This document shows positions 32,134 through 41,042 of a stretch of DNA of 64,000 nt, piece after piece; the first letter of the stretch is position 1; each line of letters begins with the position of its first letter. Source of the stretch: JBGTGG01 sp964398945 (lineage in GTDB: Bacteria; Bacteroidota; Bacteroidia; Cytophagales; Cyclobacteriaceae). The notes beneath the pieces are model-generated. The model was given only the letters and a program-made list of their open reading frames with translations. It searched no databases and was not told where the DNA came from. The position numbers were made by a program, and so were the translations under genes. The DNA lies in assembly GCA_964398945.1 (NCBI GenBank), contig CAYNOT010000016.1, forward strand, positions 67,321 to 131,320. The letters are read 5' to 3'.

Positions 32134-34833
32134 TTACTTCTTCCGTTTAGCAACTTTCTTAGTTGCCTTCTTCGCTGTTTTTGCTTTTTTAGCAACCGTT
32201 TTTTTCGAAACTTTTCTCACCACCTTTTTGGTAACCTTCTTCTTTGGTGCAGCTTTCTTGGTGACTTTCTTCGCTACTTTTTTAGCAACCTTTTTCGGTG
32301 CTGCTTTCTTGGCAACTTTTTTCGTTACGTTCTTCTTAGCTACTTTCTTAGAAACAGCTTTCTTTACCACCTTCCTGGCAACTTTCTTTTTAGTGACTTT
32401 TTTCGGTGCAGCTTTTTTTGCTGTTTTCTTGGCCGACTTTTTAGGTGCTGCTTTCGCCTTTTTCTTTGGTGATGTTTTAGATATTTTCTCCGCTGCTTTT
32501 TTAGGTGCTGCTTTTTTAGAAGCTTTCTTTGCTACTGTTTTCTTTTTGGCAGGTGCTTTCTTTTTTTCACCTGAAATAGAAGCTGCCATCAGGTTCAATG
32601 CAGAGCCAGCTTTAAACCATCCAATTTGTCCGGCATTGTATGTATGGTTCGCTTTGATGGTATCTTTTGTTCCATCTCTGTGATTCAATACAAGCGTTAA
32701 CTGTTTGTCAGGAGCAAAGTCAACCAGGTCGATAATATCAATTGTATCATCTTCCTGGATTTTGTTGTAGTCTGCTTCATTCGCGAAGGTTAGCCCAAGC
32801 ATACCTTGCTTCTTCAAATTGGTTTCGTGGATACGCGCAAATGATTTCACCAAAATAACTTTGATGCCTAAATGGCGGGGTTGCATCGCAGCATGCTCAC
32901 GGGAAGATCCTTCCCCATAATTATGGTCGCCCACAACGATTGAAGGAACACCTGCCGCTTTATATGCACGTTGTGTATCTGGTACTGCCCCGTATTCACC
33001 ATTAAGTTGGTTCTTTACGTTGTCCGTTTTGTCATTGAAGTAGTTGATCGCACCGGTTAAGGTATTGTTGGAAATATTATCCAGGTGGCCCCTGAAGCGA
33101 AGCCACGGACCCGCCATTGAAATGTGGTCGGTGGTACATTTTCCTTTTGCTTTGATCAGCAATTTCAATCCGGTCATATTTTTGCCATCCCACTTTTGAA
33201 AAGGGCTGAGGGCTTGTAATCTTTTTGATTTTGGATCGATGCTTACTTTTACTTTCGAACCGTCCCTGGCAGGTGCGAGATAACCCGGGTCTTCTACATC
33301 ATAGCCATTTGGTGGTGCTTCTTCTCCAAAGGGGGGATCAAGTTTTACAGCAACGCCTTCATTGTTCAACAACATATCCCGAATCGGGTTGAATGTTAAA
33401 TCACCGGCAATTGCCAATGCGGTTACGATTTCAGGTGAAGCAACAAAGGAATGTGTGTTTGGATTTCCATCATTGCGCTTCGCAAAGTTTCTGTTGAAGG
33501 AAGTGATGATCGAATTTTTACGATTGGGATCATCGGTGTGGCGTGCCCACTGACCAATACACGGTCCGCAAGCATTCGCCAATACAACACCGCCCATTTT
33601 ATCAAAGGTGGCGAGGAAGCCATCACGTTCTACTGTGAAACGTACTTGCTCCGAGCCTGGTGTTATCGTGAACTCAGCTTTCGCTGTTAATTTTTTATCA
33701 ACTGCTTGTTTAGCGATTGAAGCAGAGCGTGAGATATCTTCGTATGAAGAGTTGGTACACGATCCGATCAATCCTACTTCAAGTTTTGCAGGCCATCCGT
33801 TAGCACGAACAGTATGCGCAAATTCTGAAAGTGGAGTAGCCCTGTCCGGAGTAAAAGGTCCGTTGATGTGCGGCTCTAATTCCGAAAGATTAATTTCATA
33901 TACTTCATCGAAGTATAATTCCGGTTGCGCATACACTTCCGGGTCGCCTGTTAAATGTTCTTTGATTTTGTCAGCAAGATCGGCCACTTCTTTTCTTCCT
34001 GTTGAAGCAAGGTACGCGGCCATCTTTTCATCATAACCGAAAGTGGAAGTAGTGGCACCAATTTCAGCACCCATGTTACAAATCGTTCCTTTTCCGGTAC
34101 ACGATAAAGACTGTGCTCCCGGTCCGAAATATTCTACGATTGCCCCGGTCCCGCCTTTTACGGTAAGGATGCCGGCAACTTTCAGGATTACATCTTTCGA
34201 GGACGTCCAGCCGTTGAGTTTCCCGGTAAGCTTAACTCCAATTAATTTTGGCCATTTTAATTCCCACGGCATTCCGGCCATTACATCCACTGCATCGGCA
34301 CCGCCAACACCGATCGCCACCATTCCGAGTCCACCGGCATTTACGGTATGGGAATCTGTACCGATCATCATCGCGCCAGGAAAAGCATAGTTTTCAAGTA
34401 CTACCTGATGGATGATACCGGCACCCGGTTTCCAGAACCCGATGCCATATTTATTGGAAACAGATTCCAGGAAATTGAAAACTTCACCACTCGCAGTGAT
34501 GGAATCTTTTAAGTCTTTCTTTGCACCATCTTTGGCAAGGATCAGGTGATCGCAGTGCACCGTTGACGGGACTTGTACTTGCGGCATTCCTGCAGACATG
34601 AATTGAAGCAATGCCATCTGTGCGGTAGCATCCTGCATCGCCACGCGATCCGGAGAGAAATCAACATAGGATTTGCCCCTTCCGAATTTTTCAATCGGTT
34701 GATCTTTATGCAAATGGCTATAAAGTATTTTTTCAGATAGGGTGAGGGGCTTGTTGACCACTTTGCGTGCTTTTGCAATACGGTCCGGCATGTTTTTATA
34801 AACAGCCTTGATCATGTCTAAATCGAATACCAT
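32134..34833 (-). CDS. acn: Aconitate hydratase with a long Lys/Ala-rich C-terminal tail
   Basis: TCA-cycle enzyme interconverting citrate and isocitrate. The aconitase body (residues 1-755) carries the 4Fe-4S cysteine motifs GLIGSCTNSSYED and ACGPCIGQWARH and the swivel-domain GDHNYGEGSSREHAAMQPRH. It resembles the mitochondrial-type aconitase. About 144 further residues, encoded by 32137-32568, consist almost only of Lys, Ala, Val, Pro and Thr in KKAAPKKVAKK-like units, similar to histone H1-like tails. The ATG at 34833 (MVFDLDMIKAVY) is preferred over an upstream start at 34866. Confidence 0.93.
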   Translation of the reverse strand: MVFDLDMIKAVYKNMPDRIAKARKVVNKPLTLSEKILYSHLHKDQPIEKFGRGKSYVDFSPDRVAMQDATAQMALLQFMSAGMPQVQVPSTVHCDHLILAKDGAKKDLKDSITASGEVFNFLESVSNKYGIGFWKPGAGIIHQVVLENYAFPGAMMIGTDSHTVNAGGLGMVAIGVGGADAVDVMAGMPWELKWPKLIGVKLTGKLNGWTSSKDVILKVAGILTVKGGTGAIVEYFGPGAQSLSCTGKGTICNMGAEIGATTSTFGYDEKMAAYLASTGRKEVADLADKIKEHLTGDPEVYAQPELYFDEVYEINLSELEPHINGPFTPDRATPLSEFAHTVRANGWPAKLEVGLIGSCTNSSYEDISRSASIAKQAVDKKLTAKAEFTITPGSEQVRFTVERDGFLATFDKMGGVVLANACGPCIGQWARHTDDPNRKNSIITSFNRNFAKRNDGNPNTHSFVASPEIVTALAIAGDLTFNPIRDMLLNNEGVAVKLDPPFGEEAPPNGYDVEDPGYLAPARDGSKVKVSIDPKSKRLQALSPFQKWDGKNMTGLKLLIKAKGKCTTDHISMAGPWLRFRGHLDNISNNTLTGAINYFNDKTDNVKNQLNGEYGAVPDTQRAYKAAGVPSIVVGDHNYGEGSSREHAAMQPRHLGIKVILVKSFARIHETNLKKQGMLGLTFANEADYNKIQEDDTIDIIDLVDFAPDKQLTLVLNHRDGTKDTIKANHTYNAGQIGWFKAGSALNLMAASISGEKKKAPAKKKTVAKKASKKAAPKKAAEKISKTSPKKKAKAAPKKSAKKTAKKAAPKKVTKKKVARKVVKKAVSKKVAKKNVTKKVAKKAAPKKVAKKVAKKVTKKAAPKKKVTKKVVRKVSKKTVAKKAKTAKKATKKVAKRKK

Positions 34834-34931
34834 AAATAGAATTTTAGGACAGCAAATTACGAACAACTGGCTAGATACACAATTCAGATTGGAGGTTATA
34901 GGGGATTAGCGGCCCATAAATTCCGGATATC

Positions 34932-35384
34932 TTAGTTCGAATGGATTTTATCGAGCAAGGAATTCAAAACTTTCGCCTCATCCTCCGATAATAGCAGTAA
35001 TTCATTTCCAAAATCAGTGACCGGGCAATCCATTTCTTGTAATAGTTCTTCCCCTTTGGAGGTAAGCCTTATTTGTGCTGCACGCTTGTCTGCTTCGGAA
35101 GCAGCACGTGATACGAGGCCTTTAATCCGCAGGCGCTCAACAATCCGGGAAGCATCCGACATTTTATCGATCATCCGTTCTTTTATCAGGTTGATGCCGG
35201 CAGCGTTCGGTTGCTGGCCACGGATTATCCGGAGCACGTTGAATTGTTGACGTGTAACACCGTATGCCTTTAAAAGGTCATTGATTTTTCCAATCAGGTA
35301 ATTGTGGGTAAACAAAATATTGAGCAAGGCTTTGTGGTGTTCCGAGCGAAACTCCCTTTGCTGAATAGCATCTTCAATTGACAT
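34932..35384 (-). CDS. MarR-family transcriptional regulator
   Basis: A 150-residue winged-helix regulator. The recognition region is typical of MarR (NLIKERMIDKMSDASRIVER then LRIKGLVSR), followed by the wing (SEADKRAAQIRLTSKGEELL). N- and C-terminal helices would form the dimer interface. The ligand and target genes are unknown; the neighbouring folE and acn genes are on the same strand but not clearly in one operon. Confidence 0.88.
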   Translation of the reverse strand: MSIEDAIQQREFRSEHHKALLNILFTHNYLIGKINDLLKAYGVTRQQFNVLRIIRGQQPNAAGINLIKERMIDKMSDASRIVERLRIKGLVSRAASEADKRAAQIRLTSKGEELLQEMDCPVTDFGNELLLLSEDEAKVLNSLLDKIHSN

Positions 35385-35447
35385 CTTGAGGTTGTTTTAA
35401 TTGCAACAACCTACAAGGTATTTAAACATGTTGAAGAAATGAAGGAA

Positions 35448-36137
35448 TTACTTGCTGTTTATGTAATTCAGGAACTCCCGCTTAATGTTTTCATCCTTGA
35501 ATTTACCTGAGAAATAGGCGGTACCTGTTTTGCTGTTGGTATCGCTTACACCCCGTGAGGCCACACACATGTGGTTGGCATCCATTACCACCCCCACGTG
35601 TTCGGTTTGAAGGAGCCGCGAAAGTTCTTTTCCGATTTGAACGGTCAACCGCTCTTGTACCTGTGGGCGTTTTGCAAAATACTGCACAATCCGGTTGATT
35701 TTTGAAAGCCCGATTACTTTTCCCGAAGAGAAATATGCAACATGCGCTTTGCCATAGATCGGTACAAAATGGTGCTCACAATGGGAGTAAAAGGTAATGT
35801 CTTTTTCCACCAGCATTTGGTCATAATTGTACTTGTTTTCAAAAAGCCGTGCATGGGGTTGGTTCTTCGGATTGAGCCCGCTAAATACTTCCTTCACGTA
35901 CATTTTGGCAACCCGTCTGGGTGTTCCATTGAGGCTATCGTCATTGAGATCAAGGCCAAGTATGTTCATGATCTCACGAAAGTGAAATTCAATCTTTTCA
36001 ATTTTCTCATCGTCCGGCAAATCAAAAGCATCTTTACGAAGAGGGGTTTCGGCAGATGAGCCAACGTGGTCATCCTCATCGGAGGCATCCAACGGTTTAA
36101 GCGGCTGGATATTCAACGGAATTTCTTTCGGTCTCAT
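35448..36137 (-). CDS. folE: GTP cyclohydrolase I
   Basis: Converts GTP to dihydroneopterin triphosphate, the first step of folate and also of queuosine synthesis. Zinc ligands and active-site residues are visible in YSHCEHHFVPIYGKAHVAY and in HMCVASRGV; other family motifs are TPRRVAKMYV and GLSKINRIVQYFAKRPQVQE. It is 229 residues long with an N-terminal extension of about 40 residues that lies partly in the overlap with the upstream gene. The overlap of 41 bases with queD suggests coupled expression. Confidence 0.95.
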   Translation of the reverse strand: MRPKEIPLNIQPLKPLDASDEDDHVGSSAETPLRKDAFDLPDDEKIEKIEFHFREIMNILGLDLNDDSLNGTPRRVAKMYVKEVFSGLNPKNQPHARLFENKYNYDQMLVEKDITFYSHCEHHFVPIYGKAHVAYFSSGKVIGLSKINRIVQYFAKRPQVQERLTVQIGKELSRLLQTEHVGVVMDANHMCVASRGVSDTNSKTGTAYFSGKFKDENIKREFLNYINSK

Positions 36138-36507
36138 ATACGATTACTTTAAGGTCGAGGTGGTGGTCTATTTTAGCGCGAAGTATATTCCAAATCACAA
36201 TGGCGATGTTTTCGGCTGTAGGGTTGAGGGTTTGAAAATATTCTGTATCAAGGTTTAAATTTTTGTGGTCAAATTGGTTCAGGATATGGACCTTGATTAG
36301 ATCGCTTAGTTTTTTCATATCATAAACATATCCGGTTTGCGGATCGGGCGCCCCGGTAAGGCTTACGATAAGTTCATAATTATGTCCATGAAAGTTGGGA
36401 TTGCTGCACTTACCAAAGACTTCTTTGTTTCGCTCATCCGTCCATTCCGGATTGTACAACCGGTGCGCGGCATTGAAATGTTCTTTTCTTGAAACCTTTA
36501 CTTGCAT
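36097..36507 (-). CDS. queD: 6-carboxytetrahydropterin synthase / PTPS family protein
   Basis: A 136-residue 6-pyruvoyl-tetrahydropterin synthase-fold protein. Zinc ligands are His in FNAAHRLYN and the pair in NFHGHNYEL; the catalytic Cys precedes it in FGKCSNPNFHGH, the QueD arrangement. A Glu in the C-terminal VIVYETERNS is the expected substrate contact. Its product with the folE product would be 6-carboxytetrahydropterin for preQ0 and queuosine. A tetrahydrobiopterin role is less likely. Confidence 0.88.
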   Translation of the reverse strand: MQVKVSRKEHFNAAHRLYNPEWTDERNKEVFGKCSNPNFHGHNYELIVSLTGAPDPQTGYVYDMKKLSDLIKVHILNQFDHKNLNLDTEYFQTLNPTAENIAIVIWNILRAKIDHHLDLKVIVYETERNSVEYPAA

Positions 36508-36565
36508 TGTTTAGGATAAACAGCGTCTTAACCAAAAGGTTCAAATATCCGAACTTTCAAAGGAT

Positions 36566-37471
36566 TTAGAAGCTGGAAATGGAAGAATCTTGAAAATCGA
36601 AGACAGAGAGGTTGACACCGAGTGTGATTTCATGGCTGGTAAATTGTACCCCTACTGATTTGTCGGTTGGGAGCTCAAACGTATAGCCCATTCTATATCC
36701 TTTTCCGAACTGGAATCCGGCCAAAACCCCATAGGAATTTAAATTTCTTGTGAAGGCACCTGCAGTGTATTTTTCATCGATATTGATGGCAGCGTTGAAG
36801 TCAAGGGACAGGGGGGATCCTTTCACACCTTTCAGGAGTGCGGATGGCTTAAGCCGGACCCTTTCCGAAAGAAAGAAAACATAGGCTGCTGTTGCATAAA
36901 AGTGGCGACTGTACAACTCTGTTGTTACATCGGTAAATGAAACGGTTGAATTCAACATGCGCGGAACGGAAAACCCAAGAAACAACTGATCGTTTTTCAA
37001 AATCAGACCGGCACCAAAAGTAGGCTTCCATACCTGTGCATCTTCGGTAAACGCAGGGTCGGAGGGATCGTAAATATTCAACGCGCTGTTTGTGGTTTGG
37101 TAATTTGCAACACCGCCTTGTAGCCCAAAGGATAAATAGGTTTTTCCTATTTCAATTTTAAAAGAATAGGCAGCAGTAGCCTCTGTGTTTTTAGTGTTTC
37201 CAATGTTGTCCTGGATAATGAGAGCACCAAGCCCCATTTTGTTATCTGCAAATGAACTGTGGCCACTTACATTAAATGTATTGGGATGCCCCTCAAAGCC
37301 AGACCACTGCATGCGATAGGAGATGGAAGCATTCATGTTATTGTTAAGTCCAGCGTAGGCGGGGTTAATGACAAGGGGATTGTTCATGTATTGCGCATAC
37401 AACGGGTCAATTTGGCTAAACCCTGATATTGTGATGAAAACAAAAGAGAAGGCAAGTAGCGTTTTTACCAT
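36566..37471 (-). CDS. PorP/SprF-family outer-membrane protein
   Basis: A 301-residue beta-barrel protein of the PorP/SprF family, associated with type IX secretion and gliding in Bacteroidota. The signal peptide MVKTLLAFSFVFITISGFSQ is followed by the hallmark DPLYAQYMNNPLVINPAYAG. The end of the protein has strands such as GYRMGYTFELPTD and HEITLGVNLSV. It lies 3 bases after the adhesin-like gene at 37475-39592, the usual pairing in which the PorP-type protein helps anchor or export its SprB-like partner. Confidence 0.92.
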   Translation of the reverse strand: MVKTLLAFSFVFITISGFSQIDPLYAQYMNNPLVINPAYAGLNNNMNASISYRMQWSGFEGHPNTFNVSGHSSFADNKMGLGALIIQDNIGNTKNTEATAAYSFKIEIGKTYLSFGLQGGVANYQTTNSALNIYDPSDPAFTEDAQVWKPTFGAGLILKNDQLFLGFSVPRMLNSTVSFTDVTTELYSRHFYATAAYVFFLSERVRLKPSALLKGVKGSPLSLDFNAAINIDEKYTAGAFTRNLNSYGVLAGFQFGKGYRMGYTFELPTDKSVGVQFTSHEITLGVNLSVFDFQDSSISSF

Positions 37472-37474
37472 AGA

Positions 37475-39592
37475 TCACCATTTAAGGGAGAGATAGCCTG
37501 TTACTGATTTGGAATCATCTGCGAATTCGATTTTATAGAAGTAGGTTCCAGAGGGAAGTTGCTTTCCCGACTGGCTAAATCCTTCAAAACGCCTACCCGG
37601 GGTGCCATTGTCATATCCTTCAATTGAAAACACCTGGTCGCCCCAACGATTATAGATTTTTACTTTGTTTCGGACTTCATCGGGTAAATTTGAAATGCGC
37701 ATAAATTTATTGTCCCCCGTGCTTGCAGGTGCAATGGCATTGTGCACAATTAATCCTCCTTTAAACTCAACAGCAAGTGTAATACTACTTTCAGTACATG
37801 CATTTAGTAAATCGCAGGCTTCGATTTTTAAGTGGTCATTGCCAGTAAATACAATACCTGAATAGTTGATTTTCAATTGGTGCTGATCAATGATAGCAAC
37901 AGCACCACTAACAGGTTGCTCCAGTATCTTGATAGAAGATACGTCCAGGTTATTGTCAGGATCAGAAACAAAATCGAGAAGATTAAGGGTCACATTTCCT
38001 TTTTGTATTGGCAATCCGGGTGGGTCAATAACCGGAGGGAGGTTACACACAACATTCACAGTAAGGTAATAATCCCCGGGAAGTAGGTTCGAAAGGTCCT
38101 CAGATGTGCTGGTGAAGTTATTGGGGCCATTCCATTGAAGATTGTAGTGTGGGGTTGTTGAAGTCACATCAACTTGGATTGCACCATTTGGTGTACAACC
38201 TGTATTCGGTGTGGTTAAAGTATTGCTGATGGTGGCCGATGGCAAGGATTCATCCAGTATGGTAATGGCCGAAGGGCTCCCTTCAGCAACGGAAACGCTG
38301 CAACCGGAAGACAAATCAGTAATTGTAAATCCATACGTTCCCGGGCCCAGGGTTGTCGGGTTTTCTGCTGTTGATACGGTAATTTGGTTTTTTATCCATT
38401 TTACATCGAAAGGCCCGGTTCCTGTAGGTTCCAGGTTTATCGATCCGTTATATGGAGGCAAGCAATTTGTATTATTGGTGGAACCTATAATGTTGTATCC
38501 GGGTGTGGTCAAAGACTCGGTGATATTAAAACTTGCATAGCCCGTGCATTTGGATACATTATCCGTAACATAAATACTATAAGCGCCAGCACGCGCATTC
38601 AATAAGTCTTCGGTGGCCCCGGCAAAAGTAAAGGTGGATTGGTTGTACCATACATAGGAATAGTCCCCTGTTCCCCCGCTTACGGAAATATCAATGCTTC
38701 CGTTGGACGGAGTGCAAAGGCTGTTATTGACAACGGAATTGGTGGTGATGTTTAAGGATGTAGTGGTGTTAATGTAAGCGTATTTGGTGACCCTGCATCC
38801 CAACGTCAGATCCATGACCAAAAGGGTATAATTGCCGGCTGGGATTGCTGTCAAATTTTGGGATGTGGATATACTTCCGGAGGGATGTGTCCATTGGTAG
38901 GAATAATTTCCGGAACCGCCCGTTACCGTGGTGGTAATTCCTCCTGTATAAGGGGCCTGGCAAGAAGTATTTTGAACAACACTCGTGTTGACAACAAAGG
39001 GGGATGTAATGGTGAATGATTCGAATTGTGTACCACAGGCTGCATTGTTTGCATCTTTATAGCGGAGTTCATAAAAACCGGGCAGCAATCCTGAGATGTC
39101 TTCGGCAGTGGAAATGAGCCCCCCATTTAAATACCATTCATAAGTAAAGGAGTTTGATCCCCCGGTAATTCCAATGTTGATAGCGCCATTGGCTGTTGCG
39201 CATGAACTGGCATGTGTTACTGATTTTGTCACAAGGAAAGTACAACTGGAAATACAAGTGGAAGTAACATTCCAGGAAAAAGATTCCGAACAATTTCCAT
39301 CTGAAACAACAAGTGCATATACGCCTGCTGCCAGTCCGGTCAGGTTTTGATTGGTTGAAGTAAAACCGCCCGGCCCGGTCCATGCATAGGTATAGTTTCC
39401 GGAGCCACCGGATGCAGTAATACTGATTGCCCCCGGGCCTGTTACACAGTCCGAAGCTTTCAGGTTATCAAGCTTGACCGATAGCTTTTGATCCGCTATG
39501 GTAAACTTTTTTTGTATCTGCTTATACTGAGCAGACGCAGTAAGATGTACGGCCAAAGTACAGACTAACACGATGATAAAATTTTTATTCAA
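37475..39592 (-). CDS. Secreted adhesin-like protein with SprB-type repeats and a type IX (type B) sorting domain
   Basis: A 705-residue exported protein. The start codon is TTG (39590-39592), with a stop codon just upstream in frame; the N-terminus NKNFIIVLVCTLAVHLTASA is a signal peptide. Residues 45-500 contain about six SprB-like repeats such as ITASGGSGNYTYAWTGPGGF and ISVSGGTGDYSYVWYN. The last 80 residues (NKVKIYNRWGDQVFSIEGYD to VTGYLSLKW) match the gliding motility-associated CHU_C/type B C-terminal domain that targets cargo to type IX secretion. The gene is directly upstream of the PorP gene. Confidence 0.92.
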   Translation of the reverse strand: MNKNFIIVLVCTLAVHLTASAQYKQIQKKFTIADQKLSVKLDNLKASDCVTGPGAISITASGGSGNYTYAWTGPGGFTSTNQNLTGLAAGVYALVVSDGNCSESFSWNVTSTCISSCTFLVTKSVTHASSCATANGAINIGITGGSNSFTYEWYLNGGLISTAEDISGLLPGFYELRYKDANNAACGTQFESFTITSPFVVNTSVVQNTSCQAPYTGGITTTVTGGSGNYSYQWTHPSGSISTSQNLTAIPAGNYTLLVMDLTLGCRVTKYAYINTTTSLNITTNSVVNNSLCTPSNGSIDISVSGGTGDYSYVWYNQSTFTFAGATEDLLNARAGAYSIYVTDNVSKCTGYASFNITESLTTPGYNIIGSTNNTNCLPPYNGSINLEPTGTGPFDVKWIKNQITVSTAENPTTLGPGTYGFTITDLSSGCSVSVAEGSPSAITILDESLPSATISNTLTTPNTGCTPNGAIQVDVTSTTPHYNLQWNGPNNFTSTSEDLSNLLPGDYYLTVNVVCNLPPVIDPPGLPIQKGNVTLNLLDFVSDPDNNLDVSSIKILEQPVSGAVAIIDQHQLKINYSGIVFTGNDHLKIEACDLLNACTESSITLAVEFKGGLIVHNAIAPASTGDNKFMRISNLPDEVRNKVKIYNRWGDQVFSIEGYDNGTPGRRFEGFSQSGKQLPSGTYFYKIEFADDSKSVTGYLSLKW

Positions 39593-39752
39593 CGCAAAAA
39601 GGTTTAGTCGGGTCGTGAATTTAACAATTAAAGCTATTATTCAAAATCAATATTTAAAACCTTGATAATCATATAATGTACAGATTATAATTAAAACGTT
39701 AATTCAAGTACAATTTTTGGTCAGATCGGTCGGGGAAGGCCATTTTTGAAAT

Positions 39753-39790
39753 AAAAAAAGAGGCTACCGTTGCCGATAGCCTCTTCAAAA
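39753..39790. terminator. Terminator after the SUF/bacilliredoxin cluster
   Basis: A 9-bp stem (AAGAGGCTA at 39758-39766, TAGCCTCTT at 39777-39785) is flanked by A runs on both sides. The left run becomes the U tract for transcripts on the minus strand, downstream of the bacilliredoxin gene at 39809-40225. Confidence 0.85.
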
Positions 39791-39808
39791 AAAAATTATA
39801 ATATTACC

Positions 39809-40225
39809 TTAACAATACTCGTCAAACACCTCTAACAAGTGTTCGCCTATCATTTGGGCATTGCGTCCTTCTATGTGGTGGCGCTCTACAAAGTGTACCA
39901 ATTCACCATCTTTAAACAAGGCAATGGCCGGAGAAGATGGAGGATACGGCAATGTATATTCCCTTGCTTTTGCAACCGCTTCGGTGTCCACTCCGGCAAA
40001 TACCGTTGTCAATTGATCCGGCTTTTTGGCTGAGTTTTGGATCGCCCATTTTATTCCTGGACGCGCTGCCCCGGCTGCACATCCACAAACCGAATTGATC
40101 ACCACCAGGGACGTTCCTTTGTGATCCGCTAAATGGTTATCAACATCCGCTGCGGATTTTAATTCTTTGAAACCAACTTCAGTAAGATCAGCTCGCATCG
40201 GAGCTACTAATTGTTCTGGATACAT
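39809..40225 (-). CDS. BrxA/BrxB-type bacilliredoxin
   Basis: A 138-residue thioredoxin-like protein with a CGC active site (VINSVCGCAAG, Cys47 and Cys49), the signature of bacilliredoxins (YphP/YqiW family). Its role is probably in thiol-disulfide maintenance of mixed disulfides. It ends the cluster behind sufT, 30 bases downstream; its link with SUF assembly is contextual. Last gene before a terminator. Confidence 0.88.
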   Translation of the reverse strand: MYPEQLVAPMRADLTEVGFKELKSAADVDNHLADHKGTSLVVINSVCGCAAGAARPGIKWAIQNSAKKPDQLTTVFAGVDTEAVAKAREYTLPYPPSSPAIALFKDGELVHFVERHHIEGRNAQMIGEHLLEVFDEYC

Positions 40226-40255
40226 AGTTATTCTTATTTATACGCTTTTACTTCA

Positions 40256-40609
40256 TTACATAAAACCAAGTTCAAGCCTGGCAGCTTCCGACATCATATC
40301 CTGTGAATACGGTGGGTCGAAAGTGACTTCAACTTTAACATCATTGATTCCTTCGATCGCTTTAATGGCGCCCTCGATTTCACCGGGTATCACTTCAGCC
40401 GAAGGGCAGGAAGGTGATGTCAGCGTCATCAAGACATAGACATTATTGATGGGATAGATATTGACCTCATATATTAACCCAAGCTCATACACGTCCACCG
40501 GAATTTCAGGGTCGTAGATCGACTTGATAGCCTTTACTACTTTATCCCGTAAGTCGTCTGTGCTGATGCTTTGGGATTGGTTGTTTTCTATCGTAGAATC
40601 TTCACTCAT
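40256..40609 (-). CDS. sufT: SufT-like DUF59 (MIP18) iron-sulfur assembly protein
   Basis: A 117-residue DUF59 protein with the family motif SIYDPEIPVDVYELGLIYEV near residue 30 and the central TLTSPSCPSAEVIPGEIEGA containing the conserved Cys. These proteins assist maturation of iron-sulfur proteins. It overlaps the sufE start by 8 bases, so it belongs to the SUF operon. Confidence 0.9.
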   Translation of the reverse strand: MSEDSTIENNQSQSISTDDLRDKVVKAIKSIYDPEIPVDVYELGLIYEVNIYPINNVYVLMTLTSPSCPSAEVIPGEIEGAIKAIEGINDVKVEVTFDPPYSQDMMSEAARLELGFM

Positions 40610-41042
40610 TGTTTACTTCCATTTTCGTTTTAAAAGCCAATGCATACAATTTCATTTGCTTGATCATGGCTGCAAAACCATTGGAACGCTGCGTTCCTAT
40701 AAACCGTTCCATCCCGATTTTGTTCATGAAATACAGATCAGCATGCAGGATGTCATCGGGTTTTTGGTTGGATAATATCCGAACCAATAAACTAACCAGC
40801 CCTTTGGTAATAGCTGTATTACTATCCGCATGAAACACAATTTTGTCATCATTCAGGGAGGCCGTAAGCCACACCTTCGACTGGCATCCCCTTACAATAT
40901 TTTCTTCAGTCTTTTCGCTTTCGGGCATATCCGCAAGCTTCTGACCCAATTCCATAATGTAGAAAACGGTCATCTCCATATCGCCATCCAACAGCGAAAA
41001 CCCGCTTACGATTTCATCTTGAATGGTGGCGATGCTGCTCAT
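40602..41042 (-). CDS. sufE: SufE sulfur-transfer protein
   Basis: A 146-residue SufE-family protein that takes persulfide sulfur from SufS and passes it to SufB. The acceptor Cys is Cys53 in NIVRGCQSKVWL, and the family motif PESEKTEENIVRGC surrounds it. It starts in the last codons of sufS (ATGA overlap) and overlaps sufT by 8 bases. Confidence 0.93.
   Translation of the reverse strand: MSSIATIQDEIVSGFSLLDGDMEMTVFYIMELGQKLADMPESEKTEENIVRGCQSKVWLTASLNDDKIVFHADSNTAITKGLVSLLVRILSNQKPDDILHADLYFMNKIGMERFIGTQRSNGFAAMIKQMKLYALAFKTKMEVNNE

Noticed and set aside
32228..32683. A 151-residue plus-strand frame opposite the aconitase tail
   Set aside because: It is the complement of Lys/Ala repeats, giving only Phe, Ala, Leu and Thr. 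The minus-strand aconitase continues through it without a stop.
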